This document shows positions 35,866 to 43,637 of a stretch of 64,000 nt of DNA, piece by piece (within the stretch, counting starts at the first letter, position 1; each line of letters opens with the position of its first letter). The notes below the pieces were generated by a model that saw only the letters and a list, made by a program, of their open reading frames with translations, did no database searches and was not told where the DNA came from. Location of the stretch: NCBI GenBank assembly GCA_035517615.1, contig DATIYM010000007.1:1-64000 (forward strand). Reading direction: 5' to 3'. The position numbers and the translations under genes were made by a program. This DNA comes from AG25 sp035517615. Lineage in GTDB: Bacteria; Gemmatimonadota; Gemmatimonadetes; Gemmatimonadales; GWC2-71-9.

Positions 35866-35890
35866 CCAGATCATCCTCGAGGTGCAACCA

Positions 35891-36421
35891 ATGAAATTCA
35901 GGTCCGGTGTCTACGTCGTGCCTACCAACCGCTGGTACATCGAGCGCACCGTCTGGTTGATCGCGGGGTTCGTGCTCCTGATCAGCACGGCGCTCGCGGC
36001 GCTCGTCAACCCGTGGTGGGTGCTGCTCGTGATCGCGACCGGGATTGCCTCGATCACGGTTTCGTTGACCGGGTTCTGCCTCGTCGGCAACGTGCTCTAT
36101 CGACTCGGATTCACACCGATGCTCGGCCGGCGTGAGGCGACTCCATCGCGGTTCTATTTCATGCAGACGGACCGCTGGTATCTCGAGCGCCGCATCTATT
36201 TGGCCGTTGGGATCAACATCTCGATTGCGTCAGTGCTCTCGCTGGTTCATAGCCCCTGGTGGCTCGCCTTCACGGGATTTGTGGGGACCGCGATGGTGTG
36301 GTTCGCCGCGACCGGCTTCTGCATCATGGCGAACGGGCTGTACTGGACCGGGGCGGAGCCGCGCCTGGCGCCGGAACATGGGCGCGAGCGTCAGTCCCCT
36401 GAAGTGGAGCTGGCGGTCTAA
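35891..36421 (+). CDS. Membrane protein with duplicated DUF2892-like domain
   Basis: A 176-residue membrane protein built from two copies of a DUF2892-like unit of about 65 residues. Unit one is NRWYIERTVWLIAGFVLL, NPWWVLL, then LTGFCLVGNVLYRLGFTP. Unit two is DRWYLERRIYLAVGINIS, SPWWLAF and ATGFCIMANGLYWTG. Each unit has two helices, so four helices in all, with one Cys near the end of each unit in the same place. DUF2892 proteins are often near rhodanese or sulfur genes, but none is seen here. The start has GAGGTG upstream. The 3' end overlaps the convergent flavodoxin gene by four bases. Confidence 0.75.
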   Translation: MKFRSGVYVVPTNRWYIERTVWLIAGFVLLISTALAALVNPWWVLLVIATGIASITVSLTGFCLVGNVLYRLGFTPMLGRREATPSRFYFMQTDRWYLERRIYLAVGINISIASVLSLVHSPWWLAFTGFVGTAMVWFAATGFCIMANGLYWTGAEPRLAPEHGRERQSPEVELAV

Positions 36422-36993
36422 GCCAAAGCCGGCTCCGTCTCCCGCACCGGCGACTGCTCGCGGGCACGCGCAAACCGCCGCGTGAACTGGCGCAGGTCTT
36501 CCCAATCCGTGTAGTCGTAGTCGCGGCTGGAATCCGTATCGCCGCCGGACTTCGCGACGATGCGTTTCATGATCCACTTCTTGAGCCAGCCGTAGCGCGA
36601 GTACGGCAACGCTCCCGCGACGATCTTGCTGACGCTCGGGCGCCACCCCGTCTCGTCGAAGAACCGCTCCATGATGTTTCGCAGCTCCTGCTCGACTTCG
36701 GGCCGGTGTTCCAGGACCGCGAGGCAGACCGAGAGAAACGCGGTGTGCGCGCGGTTCAGCGCAGCGGCGTGATGGCGCACCCAGCGTCGCAGCGCGTGCT
36801 GGTAGCGCTGGCCGTGCAGCGATCCCGCGATTATGACGCGGTCGTAGCGTTCGGGCCCCAGATCCCGGCCGGCATGACGCGCGTTCACGGCAGTAGCCTC
36901 CCAGTGCTCGGAGGCAAACGTATCGGCGACGGCTTCGGCGATTTTCTGGGTGTGCCCGTCGGTGGTTCCATAGACGATCAACACGCGTGGCAT
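36418..36993 (-). CDS. Flavodoxin-domain protein, HemG-like
   Basis: A 191-residue flavoprotein of the flavodoxin fold, close in pattern to protoporphyrinogen oxidase HemG and related proteins. The FMN phosphate loop is YGTTDGHTQKIA near residues 8-19, and the next strand YDRVIIAGSLHGQRY matches the family ligand loop. The C-terminal half, with MERFFDETGWRPS and the KIVAGALPYSRYGWLKKWIMKRI stretch, is also HemG-like. Whether it oxidises protoporphyrinogen or acts as a general redox protein is not clear; haem demand of the multihaem system would fit. Divergent from the hydrogenase operon. Confidence 0.72.
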   Translation of the reverse strand: MPRVLIVYGTTDGHTQKIAEAVADTFASEHWEATAVNARHAGRDLGPERYDRVIIAGSLHGQRYQHALRRWVRHHAAALNRAHTAFLSVCLAVLEHRPEVEQELRNIMERFFDETGWRPSVSKIVAGALPYSRYGWLKKWIMKRIVAKSGGDTDSSRDYDYTDWEDLRQFTRRFARAREQSPVRETEPALA

Positions 36994-37100
36994 GGCCGCT
37001 CCTTGGTGTGCGCTTTGTACATATACGACTCTAGGGCAACCGTGCTTGACGCGTGATGAAATGCGTCTGAAGATTCGTGGTATAAGATTTTTGCTGAGTC

Positions 37101-37114
37101 TAAAGGTTTCTTCA
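37101..37114 (-). promoter_or_regulatory. TGAAG-N4-CKTNR site, copy 3
   Basis: On the minus strand this reads TGAAGAAACCTTTA. It lies in the 230-base gap between the flavodoxin gene and the hydrogenase operon. A -10-like TATACG lies at 37154-37159, so the site would sit at about -58 from a start near 37166. No good -35 box accompanies that -10, which would fit activator dependence. Confidence 0.45.
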
Positions 37115-37223
37115 TAGAAGCTTTGCCTGGTCTGGCGGTTGGGCGGGATACGCTATACGGCGTGTTTTCAGCCGGCGCGGCACTCGCGCTGGGTGTGCAG
37201 TCATACCATCACGGAGAGTCCGC

Positions 37224-38369
37224 ATGTACCTCCCCACGTCCCACCCGTGGGCGGAGGGCGAAACGCTGGGCGCGTATCTCGAAAAACGAGGCGTGACCCG
37301 GCGGGACTTCCTCGCTTTCTGCGCCCAGATGACCACCATCCTCGGGCTTGGCGAGCTGATGACGCCGCGCGTCGCCAGCGCTCTCGCCACGGTGAAGCGT
37401 CCCAGTGTGATCTGGTTATCGCTGCAGGAGTGCACCGGTTGCACTGAGTCGGTGCTGCGTACCGAAGCGCCTTCGATCGGCAATCTGGTGCTCGATCTGA
37501 TATCGCTGGATTTCCAGGAAAACCTCATGGCGGCCGCGGGCCACGCCGCCGAAGGCGCGCTCGCTCAGGCGATGCAGAAGAACGCCGGCGACTATCTCCT
37601 GGTCGTCACCGGCTCGGTGCCGCTCGCCGATGGTGGGATCTACACGACTATAGCCGGCCGGCCGGTCAAGGAAATTCTCGAGGAAGGCGCGAAGGGCGCC
37701 AAGGCGGTCATCGCCGTCGGGGCGTGCGCGCACTGGGGCAACATCCAGGCATCGCGGCCGAACCCCACCGGAGCCGTGGGCGTGAGCGACATCGTGAAGG
37801 ACAAGCCGGTCGTCAACATCGCCGGATGTCCTCCGATTTCCGATGTCATCACGGCCACGATCGTCCACTATCTGACGTTCGGGAAGGTGCCGGCGCTCGA
37901 TTACGACGGGCGCCCGATGTTCGCGTACGGCGCGCGGATTCACGACCAATGTCCGCGGCGCGCGCACTTCGACGCCGGCCAGTTCGTGGAGGAGTTCGAT
38001 GACGAAGCGGCCCGCAAGGGCTGGTGCCTGTATCACGTGGGCTGCAAAGGGCCGGCCACCTTCTCGCCCTGTCCCATCTTCATGTGGAATGCCGGGACGA
38101 GCTGGCCGATCGGCGCGGGGCATCCCTGCATTGGCTGCACCGAGCGGCATTTCTGGGATACGATGACGCCGTTCTATGGCCGCTTGCCGGACGTGGCCGG
38201 ATTCGGCGTGGAGCGCTATGCCGACACGCTCGGCGCGGCGCTGGCGATCGGGGCGGCCGCGGGCGTGGCGGCGCATGCGGTGGCCACGGGCGTGCATCAG
38301 GTTCGCGAGCGCCGCCGCCTCCCCGTCGTCGAAGGGCAGGGAAAGGGGGACAGCCATGGCGGCCACTAG
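37224..38369 (+). CDS. hupS: [NiFe]-hydrogenase small subunit
   Basis: A 381-residue small subunit of a group 1 membrane-bound uptake hydrogenase. The Tat signal is TRRDFLAFC (residues 25-33). Proximal cluster ligands are Cys70, Cys73, Cys168 and Cys202. The distal cluster has His240, Cys243, Cys268 and Cys274, and the medial cluster Cys283, Cys302 and Cys305. The proximal motif is ECTGCTES; this is the standard form, without the two extra cysteines of oxygen-tolerant group 1d enzymes. A C-terminal hydrophobic helix near 335-355 likely anchors it. The 3' end overlaps the large subunit by 14 bases. GGAGA precedes the ATG. Confidence 0.95.
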   Translation: MYLPTSHPWAEGETLGAYLEKRGVTRRDFLAFCAQMTTILGLGELMTPRVASALATVKRPSVIWLSLQECTGCTESVLRTEAPSIGNLVLDLISLDFQENLMAAAGHAAEGALAQAMQKNAGDYLLVVTGSVPLADGGIYTTIAGRPVKEILEEGAKGAKAVIAVGACAHWGNIQASRPNPTGAVGVSDIVKDKPVVNIAGCPPISDVITATIVHYLTFGKVPALDYDGRPMFAYGARIHDQCPRRAHFDAGQFVEEFDDEAARKGWCLYHVGCKGPATFSPCPIFMWNAGTSWPIGAGHPCIGCTERHFWDTMTPFYGRLPDVAGFGVERYADTLGAALAIGAAAGVAAHAVATGVHQVRERRRLPVVEGQGKGDSHGGH

Positions 38370-40071
38370 AGTCGTCGTCGATCCGATCACTCGGATCGAG
38401 GGGCACTTGCGGATCGAGGCGCAGGCCGAGAACGGGAAGATCACGAATGCCTGGGCCACGTCCACCCAGTTTCGCGGCATCGAGATCATCATGCAGGGGC
38501 GCGATCCCCGGGACGCGTGGGCGTTCACGCAGCGCATCTGTGGCGTCTGCACGGTGGTGCACGCGGTGGCCTCCTGCCGCGCGGTCGAGGACGCACTCGA
38601 CATCAAGATTCCGCCCAACGCGAACATCATTCGCAACCTGATTCACGGGATGCAGTTCGTGCAGGATCACGTGATGCACTTCTATCACCTGCACGCGCTC
38701 GACTGGGTGGACGTGGTGAGCGCGTTGTCCGCCAAGCCGTCGGAGACGGCGGCGATCGCGAAGTCGATTTCGCCCTGGCCGAACAATTCGGAGACGTACT
38801 TCGCCGAGGTACAGAACCGGCTGAAGACGTTCGTGGGATCAGGGCAGCTCGGGATTTTCGCGAACGGCTACTGGGGTCATCCGGCGTACAAACTGCCGCC
38901 CGCGGTCAACCTGCTCGCCGTCGCGCATTATCTCGAGGCGCTCGATTGGCAGCGCGACGTCATTCGGCTGCACACCATTTTCGGCGGCAAGAATCCGCAT
39001 CCCAACTTCCTGGTGGGCGGGATGGCCTCGGCCATCAATCTCGAAGCGCGCGCGACCATCAACGCGGCGCGGCTCTCGGAGATCAACGACATGATCGCCC
39101 GCACGCAGCGGTTCGTGGAGCAGGTGTACTTCCCCGATCTGCTCGCGATTGCCGGCTTCTATAAGGAGTGGGCGGCGATCGGCGGTGGCACCGGCAACTA
39201 CCTCGTGGCCGGGGAGTTTCCCGAAACCGACGTGCGCGATCTGAACTCCCTCTATTTCCCGCGCGGCATCATCCTCAACAAGGACCTGACCAAGGTCTGG
39301 CCGTACGATCACAAGCAGGTGCAGGAGTACATCAACAGCTCGTGGTACGAGTACTCGAAGGGTGATGACGCGGGCCTGCACCCGTGGGAAGGCGAAACGA
39401 AGGCGAAGTACACCGGACCGAAGACGCCGTGGACCTATCTCCAGGATGAAAAGAAATACACCTGGATGAAAGCGCCCCGCTACGAAGGGCACGCCATGGA
39501 AGTCGGTCCGCTGGCGCGCATGCTCGTGGCCTACGCCTCGGGACATGAAGACGTGCGGGCGCTCATCAAGGAGCTGATGGATCGTTTGCAAGTGGGCCCT
39601 GCCGCGCTGTTTTCGACACTGGGCCGGACGGCGGCTCGCGGCATCGAGACGGTGTTGATCTCGCGCCGCCTGTCGCACTGGTACACCCAGCTCGTCAACC
39701 GCATCAAGGGTGGCGACACGCAGACGTTCAATCAGGCGAAATGGGATCCCTCCAAGTGGCCGGCGACGGCGCAGGGGTACGGCTTTCTCGACGCGCCTCG
39801 CGGCGCGCTCGGCCACTGGGTACAGATCGACAGCGGCAAGATCTCGCGCTATCAGTGCGTGGTACCGAGCACGTGGAACTGCTCACCGCGCGACGCGAAA
39901 GGGCAGCCGGGCCCCTACGAGGCGGCGCTCATGGATCACCATCCGCTCGTCAAGCCGGATCAGCCGATCGAGATTCTCCGGACGATTCACTCGTTCGATC
40001 CGTGCATGGCGTGCGGAGTGCACGTGCTCGACGCGACCGGGAACCTCGTCACGTCGGTGAAAGTCCAATGA
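38356..40071 (+). CDS. hupL: [NiFe]-hydrogenase large subunit
   Basis: A 571-residue catalytic subunit. The Ni ligands are in RICGVC (Cys62, Cys65) and in DPCMACGVH (Cys550, Cys553). Maturation would cut after His556, removing 15 residues, so the enzyme needs the endopeptidase encoded two genes downstream. The N-terminal RVVVDPITRIEGHLRIE is typical of group 1. The ATG at 38356 is inside the end of the small-subunit gene; the frame is open further upstream in a shadow. It oxidises hydrogen at the periplasmic face and feeds electrons to the b-type cytochrome. Confidence 0.96.
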   Translation: MAATRVVVDPITRIEGHLRIEAQAENGKITNAWATSTQFRGIEIIMQGRDPRDAWAFTQRICGVCTVVHAVASCRAVEDALDIKIPPNANIIRNLIHGMQFVQDHVMHFYHLHALDWVDVVSALSAKPSETAAIAKSISPWPNNSETYFAEVQNRLKTFVGSGQLGIFANGYWGHPAYKLPPAVNLLAVAHYLEALDWQRDVIRLHTIFGGKNPHPNFLVGGMASAINLEARATINAARLSEINDMIARTQRFVEQVYFPDLLAIAGFYKEWAAIGGGTGNYLVAGEFPETDVRDLNSLYFPRGIILNKDLTKVWPYDHKQVQEYINSSWYEYSKGDDAGLHPWEGETKAKYTGPKTPWTYLQDEKKYTWMKAPRYEGHAMEVGPLARMLVAYASGHEDVRALIKELMDRLQVGPAALFSTLGRTAARGIETVLISRRLSHWYTQLVNRIKGGDTQTFNQAKWDPSKWPATAQGYGFLDAPRGALGHWVQIDSGKISRYQCVVPSTWNCSPRDAKGQPGPYEAALMDHHPLVKPDQPIEILRTIHSFDPCMACGVHVLDATGNLVTSVKVQ

Positions 40072-40817
40072 GCACGACACGGCATGAAGCCGAGCCGCCC
40101 GGCGGGTTCGCACGCCGGGTTGGCCCCGCGTCGGGGAATTACCGCTGGGTGTATCTGTGGGAGTGGCCGATCCGCGCGATGCACTGGGCGGCCGTGGCGT
40201 CGATCGTCACGCTCGTCGCGACCGGCTTCTACATCGGCGCGCCGTATTTCATGACGAGCGGCGAGGCGAGCAGCCACTTCCTCATGGGCCGGATACGGTT
40301 CCTGCACTTTGCCGCGGCCGGAGTGCTCGTCGCCACGGCGATTGTCCGTGTGTATTGGCTCATCGCCGGGAATCAGTTCGAGCGCTGGCGCGCCCTGTTC
40401 CCCATCCGCAAGCAGGATTGGATCAACCTGTTCAAGCAGATCAAGTTCTACCTGATGATCCGGCCCGAAGACGCGCCTCAATACCTCGGGCACAATCCGC
40501 TGCAGCAGCTCAGTTACACCGGCCTTTACCTCGTCGCCGGTATCATGGTGGTCACAGGGTTCGCCATGTACGGGCAGTCGCATCCGGGCGGCCTGTGGTA
40601 CAACTTGTTCGGCTGGGTGGTCCCGTTTCTGGGCGGCATCCAGATCGTGCACTTCGTGCATCACGTCCTGACCTGGGTGTTTCTCATTTTCCTGCCCGTG
40701 CATTTGTACCTCGCGCTCCGGGCCGACATTCTCGAGCGTACGGGAACGATCTCGTCGATCATCAGCGGCGGTCGATTCGTGAAGGCGGACGTGGAGTATG
40801 TCGATCAGCCGAAATGA
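40068..40817 (+). CDS. hupC: Hydrogenase b-type cytochrome
   Basis: A 249-residue dihaem cytochrome b of the HyaC/HupC type with four helices, which takes electrons from the small subunit to the quinone pool. Candidate haem ligands are in RAMHWAAV, RFLHFAAAG, VHFVHHVLTW and LPVHLYLAL. YNLFGWVVPFLGG is a usual segment in this family. The ATG is in a 4-base overlap with the large subunit gene, and the end overlaps the protease gene by 20 bases. It confirms a respiratory rather than a soluble hydrogenase. Confidence 0.92.
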   Translation: MSTTRHEAEPPGGFARRVGPASGNYRWVYLWEWPIRAMHWAAVASIVTLVATGFYIGAPYFMTSGEASSHFLMGRIRFLHFAAAGVLVATAIVRVYWLIAGNQFERWRALFPIRKQDWINLFKQIKFYLMIRPEDAPQYLGHNPLQQLSYTGLYLVAGIMVVTGFAMYGQSHPGGLWYNLFGWVVPFLGGIQIVHFVHHVLTWVFLIFLPVHLYLALRADILERTGTISSIISGGRFVKADVEYVDQPK

Positions 40818-41319
40818 CGTGAGACGCGGGACTGTGGTGATCGGTCTCGGCAATCCGATCATGGGGGACGATGGGATCGGCATCGCGGCGCTCGAGCGGC
40901 TCCGCGACACTTGGGATGTCCCGGACGACGTCGAGCTGGTGGACGGGGGTACGTGGGGGCTCACCCTGCTGCCGATCATCGAAGACGCGGGCGCGGTGCT
41001 GCTGATCGACGCGATCGATACTGGGTCAGCCCCGGGGACCGACGCGGTCATCCTCCGCGATCAGCTTCCCAAACACCTCGCGACCAAAGTCTCGCCGCAT
41101 CAAGTCGATCTCCAAGACGTGCTCGCACTGGCGGAATTGCGAGGCACGCTACCCGACCGTACCGTGGCCATTGGCCTGCAGCCCGCGATCGTGGAGATGA
41201 CGAGCGGGTTGAGCGACGCGCTCCGCGCGCGGGTCGATCACTTGGTGCTGCTGGTCGTGGGGATGCTCGAGAGCTGGGGACACCGGTGCACAGCGAAGCC
41301 GGAGCCCGCGCGTGCATGA
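40798..41319 (+). CDS. hupD: Hydrogenase maturation endopeptidase
   Basis: A 173-residue HyaD/HupD-type protease that trims the large subunit C-terminus once nickel is inserted. VIGLGNPIMGDDGIG carries the first acidic residue, LLIDAIDTG the second, and VSPHQVDLQDVL the His of the metal site. Its length is normal. It overlaps the cytochrome b gene by 20 bases and hypA by eight. It is the specific partner of HupL. Confidence 0.92.
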   Translation: MSISRNDVRRGTVVIGLGNPIMGDDGIGIAALERLRDTWDVPDDVELVDGGTWGLTLLPIIEDAGAVLLIDAIDTGSAPGTDAVILRDQLPKHLATKVSPHQVDLQDVLALAELRGTLPDRTVAIGLQPAIVEMTSGLSDALRARVDHLVLLVVGMLESWGHRCTAKPEPARA

Positions 41320-41563
41320 AATGAGTATCGCCCTCGAGGTCTGCCGGATCGCCGAGACGCAGGCGCCCCCGGAGCAGGTCGTACGGGTGGGTGTCGAAGT
41401 CGGCGACGACGCCGGGGTCGAGGTGTCGAATCTCGAATTTTGTCTCGAGGCGTTGCTCAACGAGCCGCCGTTCGCGGGGGCGACGCCCCTGATCAGCCGA
41501 GTCCCGGGAGACGTGCTGCGCGTGAGCTACCTGGATGTGGACGATGGCCGTCCGGACGATTGA
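41312..41563 (+). CDS. hypA: HypA-like nickel chaperone lacking the zinc ribbon
   Basis: An 83-residue protein that starts with MHEMSIALEVCRIAE, the conserved HypA start in which His2 binds nickel. A normal HypA has about 113 residues with two CxxC pairs that bind structural zinc. Here the chain goes from LNEPPFAGATPLISRVPG directly to DVLRVSYLDVDD, so the final strand remains but the whole Cys-rich loop is missing. No cysteine pair is present. No frameshift is needed to explain this, and the reading frame and overlaps with neighbours are intact. It may have a changed partner or stability. The end overlaps hypB by 20 bases. Confidence 0.85.
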   Translation: MHEMSIALEVCRIAETQAPPEQVVRVGVEVGDDAGVEVSNLEFCLEALLNEPPFAGATPLISRVPGDVLRVSYLDVDDGRPDD

Positions 41564-42209
41564 AGTCCGGGAGCGAGTGCTCGCGAAGAACGACGAGCTC
41601 GCCGAGGATGTGCGGCGGCGGCTTGGCGAAGCTCGGGTGCGCTCGTTCAATCTCGTGTCCTCGCCCGGGTCGGGAAAAACGACCCTGCTCGAGCGAACGC
41701 TGGCCGCCCTGGGGGACGAGATCGGGATCGCAGTCATCACGGGCGACGTGCAGACGCAAAACGACGCCGACCGGCTCGCGCGGCACACCGACCGTCTGGT
41801 GCAGGCGGTCATCACGAATGGCGCGTGTCATCTCGATGCGCGTCAGGTGGCGACGGCGCTCGAGGCGATCGATCTCTCCGCGATCGAGCTGCTGTTCATC
41901 GAGAACGTCGGGAACCTCGTTTGTCCCGCGGCCTGGGACCTGGGGGAGGACGCCAAGATCGTGATCCTTTCGGTGACCGAAGGAGAGGATAAGCCGCTCA
42001 AATACCCGAGCATGTTTCAGCAGGCACGCTACGCTGTGCTCAATAAGATGGATTTGCTGCCGTACGCGCCCTTCGACGTGAAGCAGGCGGTCGGCTTCGC
42101 CCGGCAGGTAAACCCGGAACTCGAGTTCTTCTATACGTCGGCCCTGGCTCCGAACGGCATGGACGAGTGGTTCGGCTTCCTAAGGTCGCAGGTGCGAGGC
42201 ATGTTCTAG
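41544..42209 (+). CDS. hypB: HypB nickel-insertion GTPase
   Basis: A 221-residue SIMIBI GTPase that delivers nickel to hydrogenase with HypA. The P-loop is SSPGSGKTTLLERT, the metal site includes NGACHLDA (Cys95, His96), and NKMD gives guanine specificity. ENVGNLVCPAAWDLGE and VTEGEDKPLKYP are standard. The N-terminus lacks both the histidine-rich store and the CxxCGC motif of some HypB proteins. The ATG at 41544 is preferred over one three codons earlier. Confidence 0.94.
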   Translation: MAVRTIEVRERVLAKNDELAEDVRRRLGEARVRSFNLVSSPGSGKTTLLERTLAALGDEIGIAVITGDVQTQNDADRLARHTDRLVQAVITNGACHLDARQVATALEAIDLSAIELLFIENVGNLVCPAAWDLGEDAKIVILSVTEGEDKPLKYPSMFQQARYAVLNKMDLLPYAPFDVKQAVGFARQVNPELEFFYTSALAPNGMDEWFGFLRSQVRGMF

Positions 42210-42211
42210 CC

Positions 42212-42508
42212 ATGTGCCTCGGCGTACCGGGAAAGGTCGTTGCGGTGAACGGGCAGCTCGCCACAGTGGATTTCTGGGGCGTGCGCCGCGAGACGCGGCT
42301 CGACGTGATCGATGAGCCGGTCGGTCCCGGCGATTACATCCTGAATCATGTCGGATTCGCGATCCGGAAGATTCCCGCCGCGGATATCCAGGAGACGCTC
42401 GCGCTGTACGAGCTGCTGCTGAAAGAGGCCGAAGGCGACATGATGGCGAGCGACATCCGCGGTGAAATCAGCGCAGCCCGCGAGCGGGGCGAGGGATCCA
42501 ATGCTTGA
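42212..42508 (+). CDS. hypC: HypC hydrogenase assembly chaperone
   Basis: A 98-residue chaperone that carries the iron-cyanide unit with HypD. The N-terminal MCLGVPGKV has the essential Cys2. The body follows the usual small beta-barrel, with GDYILNHVGFAIRKI. The last 25 residues form a charged helical extension not common to all HypC. It starts two bases after hypB and overlaps hypD by eight bases. Confidence 0.93.
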   Translation: MCLGVPGKVVAVNGQLATVDFWGVRRETRLDVIDEPVGPGDYILNHVGFAIRKIPAADIQETLALYELLLKEAEGDMMASDIRGEISAARERGEGSNA

Positions 42509-43637
42509 GACGCTGCGGACGACCGAAGCGGCCGGCCAGCTCCGGTTTCGTGACCCCGCAAAGGCAAAGGAGCTGGCGCAGGCGCTCGACAAGGTCACGG
42601 CCGACGTGGGGCGCGCGCCCGTGTCGGTCATGCACGTGTGCGGCAGCCACGAGCAATCGATCGCCAAATTCGGCCTGCGCTCGATTCTGCCGAAGACGTT
42701 GAATGTGATCATGGGGCCGGGCTGCCCGGTGTGCGTCACCGACGTCCCCGAGGTGGATGAAGCCGTCGTGCTCGCACAGGACGGCCTCCGGATCGCGACC
42801 TACGGCGACATGCTGAAAGTGCCGGGGACGGCGCTGTCGCTCGCGGACGCCCAGTCCCATGGCGCGCACATCGACGTCGTCTACAGCGCAGCCGAAGCCG
42901 TGGAGCTGGCGCGTGACACCACGGACGAGGTGGTGTTCTTCGCGAGCGGTTTCGAGACCACGGCCGTCGCGACGGCGGCAGTCGTGCTGGCCGAACCACC
43001 GGCGAACTTCTCGGTGCTTTCGGCGCACAAGTACATCCCGCCGGTCATGGAGATCGTGGCCGAGATGCCGGGAACGAAAGTGGAAGGCTTCCTTGCGGCC
43101 GGGCATGCGGCCACGATTACCGGGTCGGCGATCTTCGACCGGTTTGTCGACCGTCATCACATTCCGGTCGTGGTCGCCGGATTCGAGCCGCTCGACATTC
43201 TCGCCGGGCTCGTGAAGCTCGTGGAGCTGGTTCGCGACGGAACGCCGCGGGTGGAGAACATGTACCCGCGCTGCGTGACACCGCTTGGCAATCGCAACGC
43301 GCAGCAGCAATTGTGGCGCGTGTTCCGTACGGTGGGCGGGATGTGGCGCGGGATCGCGCACGTGCCGAACGGGAACCTCAGGCTGCGTGATGAGTTCGCG
43401 CGCGTGGACACGCGGAAGAAGTTCCGGATCGACGTGAAGCGGCTTTGGAACAATGCGCCGTCTACGCTCACGCAACTGTGCATGTGCGGAGACATCATGG
43501 CGGGAATCGCATCGCCCTCGCATTGCTCGCTGTTCGGCAAGGAATGCACACCCGACAATCCGGTGGGCGCGTGCATGGTGTCGAGCGAGGGGACGTGCCG
43601 GATCTGGCACCAGTACGGAGGCCATCCGGACCTGTGA
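42501..43637 (+). CDS. hypD: HypD Fe-CN2CO assembly protein
   Basis: A 378-residue iron-sulfur scaffold for making the Fe(CN)2CO group. Key motifs are HVCGSHE, GPGCPVC, GFETT and the C-terminal [4Fe-4S] cysteines in LCMCGDIMAG, FGKECTP and GACMVSSEGTC. The start is ATG 42501 with GAGGGATC upstream; an in-frame GTG at 42462 is inside hypC. Complete and of normal length. Confidence 0.95.
   Translation: MLETLRTTEAAGQLRFRDPAKAKELAQALDKVTADVGRAPVSVMHVCGSHEQSIAKFGLRSILPKTLNVIMGPGCPVCVTDVPEVDEAVVLAQDGLRIATYGDMLKVPGTALSLADAQSHGAHIDVVYSAAEAVELARDTTDEVVFFASGFETTAVATAAVVLAEPPANFSVLSAHKYIPPVMEIVAEMPGTKVEGFLAAGHAATITGSAIFDRFVDRHHIPVVVAGFEPLDILAGLVKLVELVRDGTPRVENMYPRCVTPLGNRNAQQQLWRVFRTVGGMWRGIAHVPNGNLRLRDEFARVDTRKKFRIDVKRLWNNAPSTLTQLCMCGDIMAGIASPSHCSLFGKECTPDNPVGACMVSSEGTCRIWHQYGGHPDL

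Noticed and set aside
37077..37094. A sigma-54-like pattern (TGG ... TTTGC) before the hydrogenase operon
   Set aside because: The GG and GC are separated by 12 bases instead of the required 10.
37098..37117. FNR/ANR box at the hydrogenase promoter
   Set aside because: There is no TTGAT-N4-ATCAA or close match; the palindrome found has different half-sites.
41450..41563. A frameshift as the cause of the short HypA
   Set aside because: The final conserved strand is in the same frame as the start and both gene overlaps are intact, so an internal deletion explains it better.
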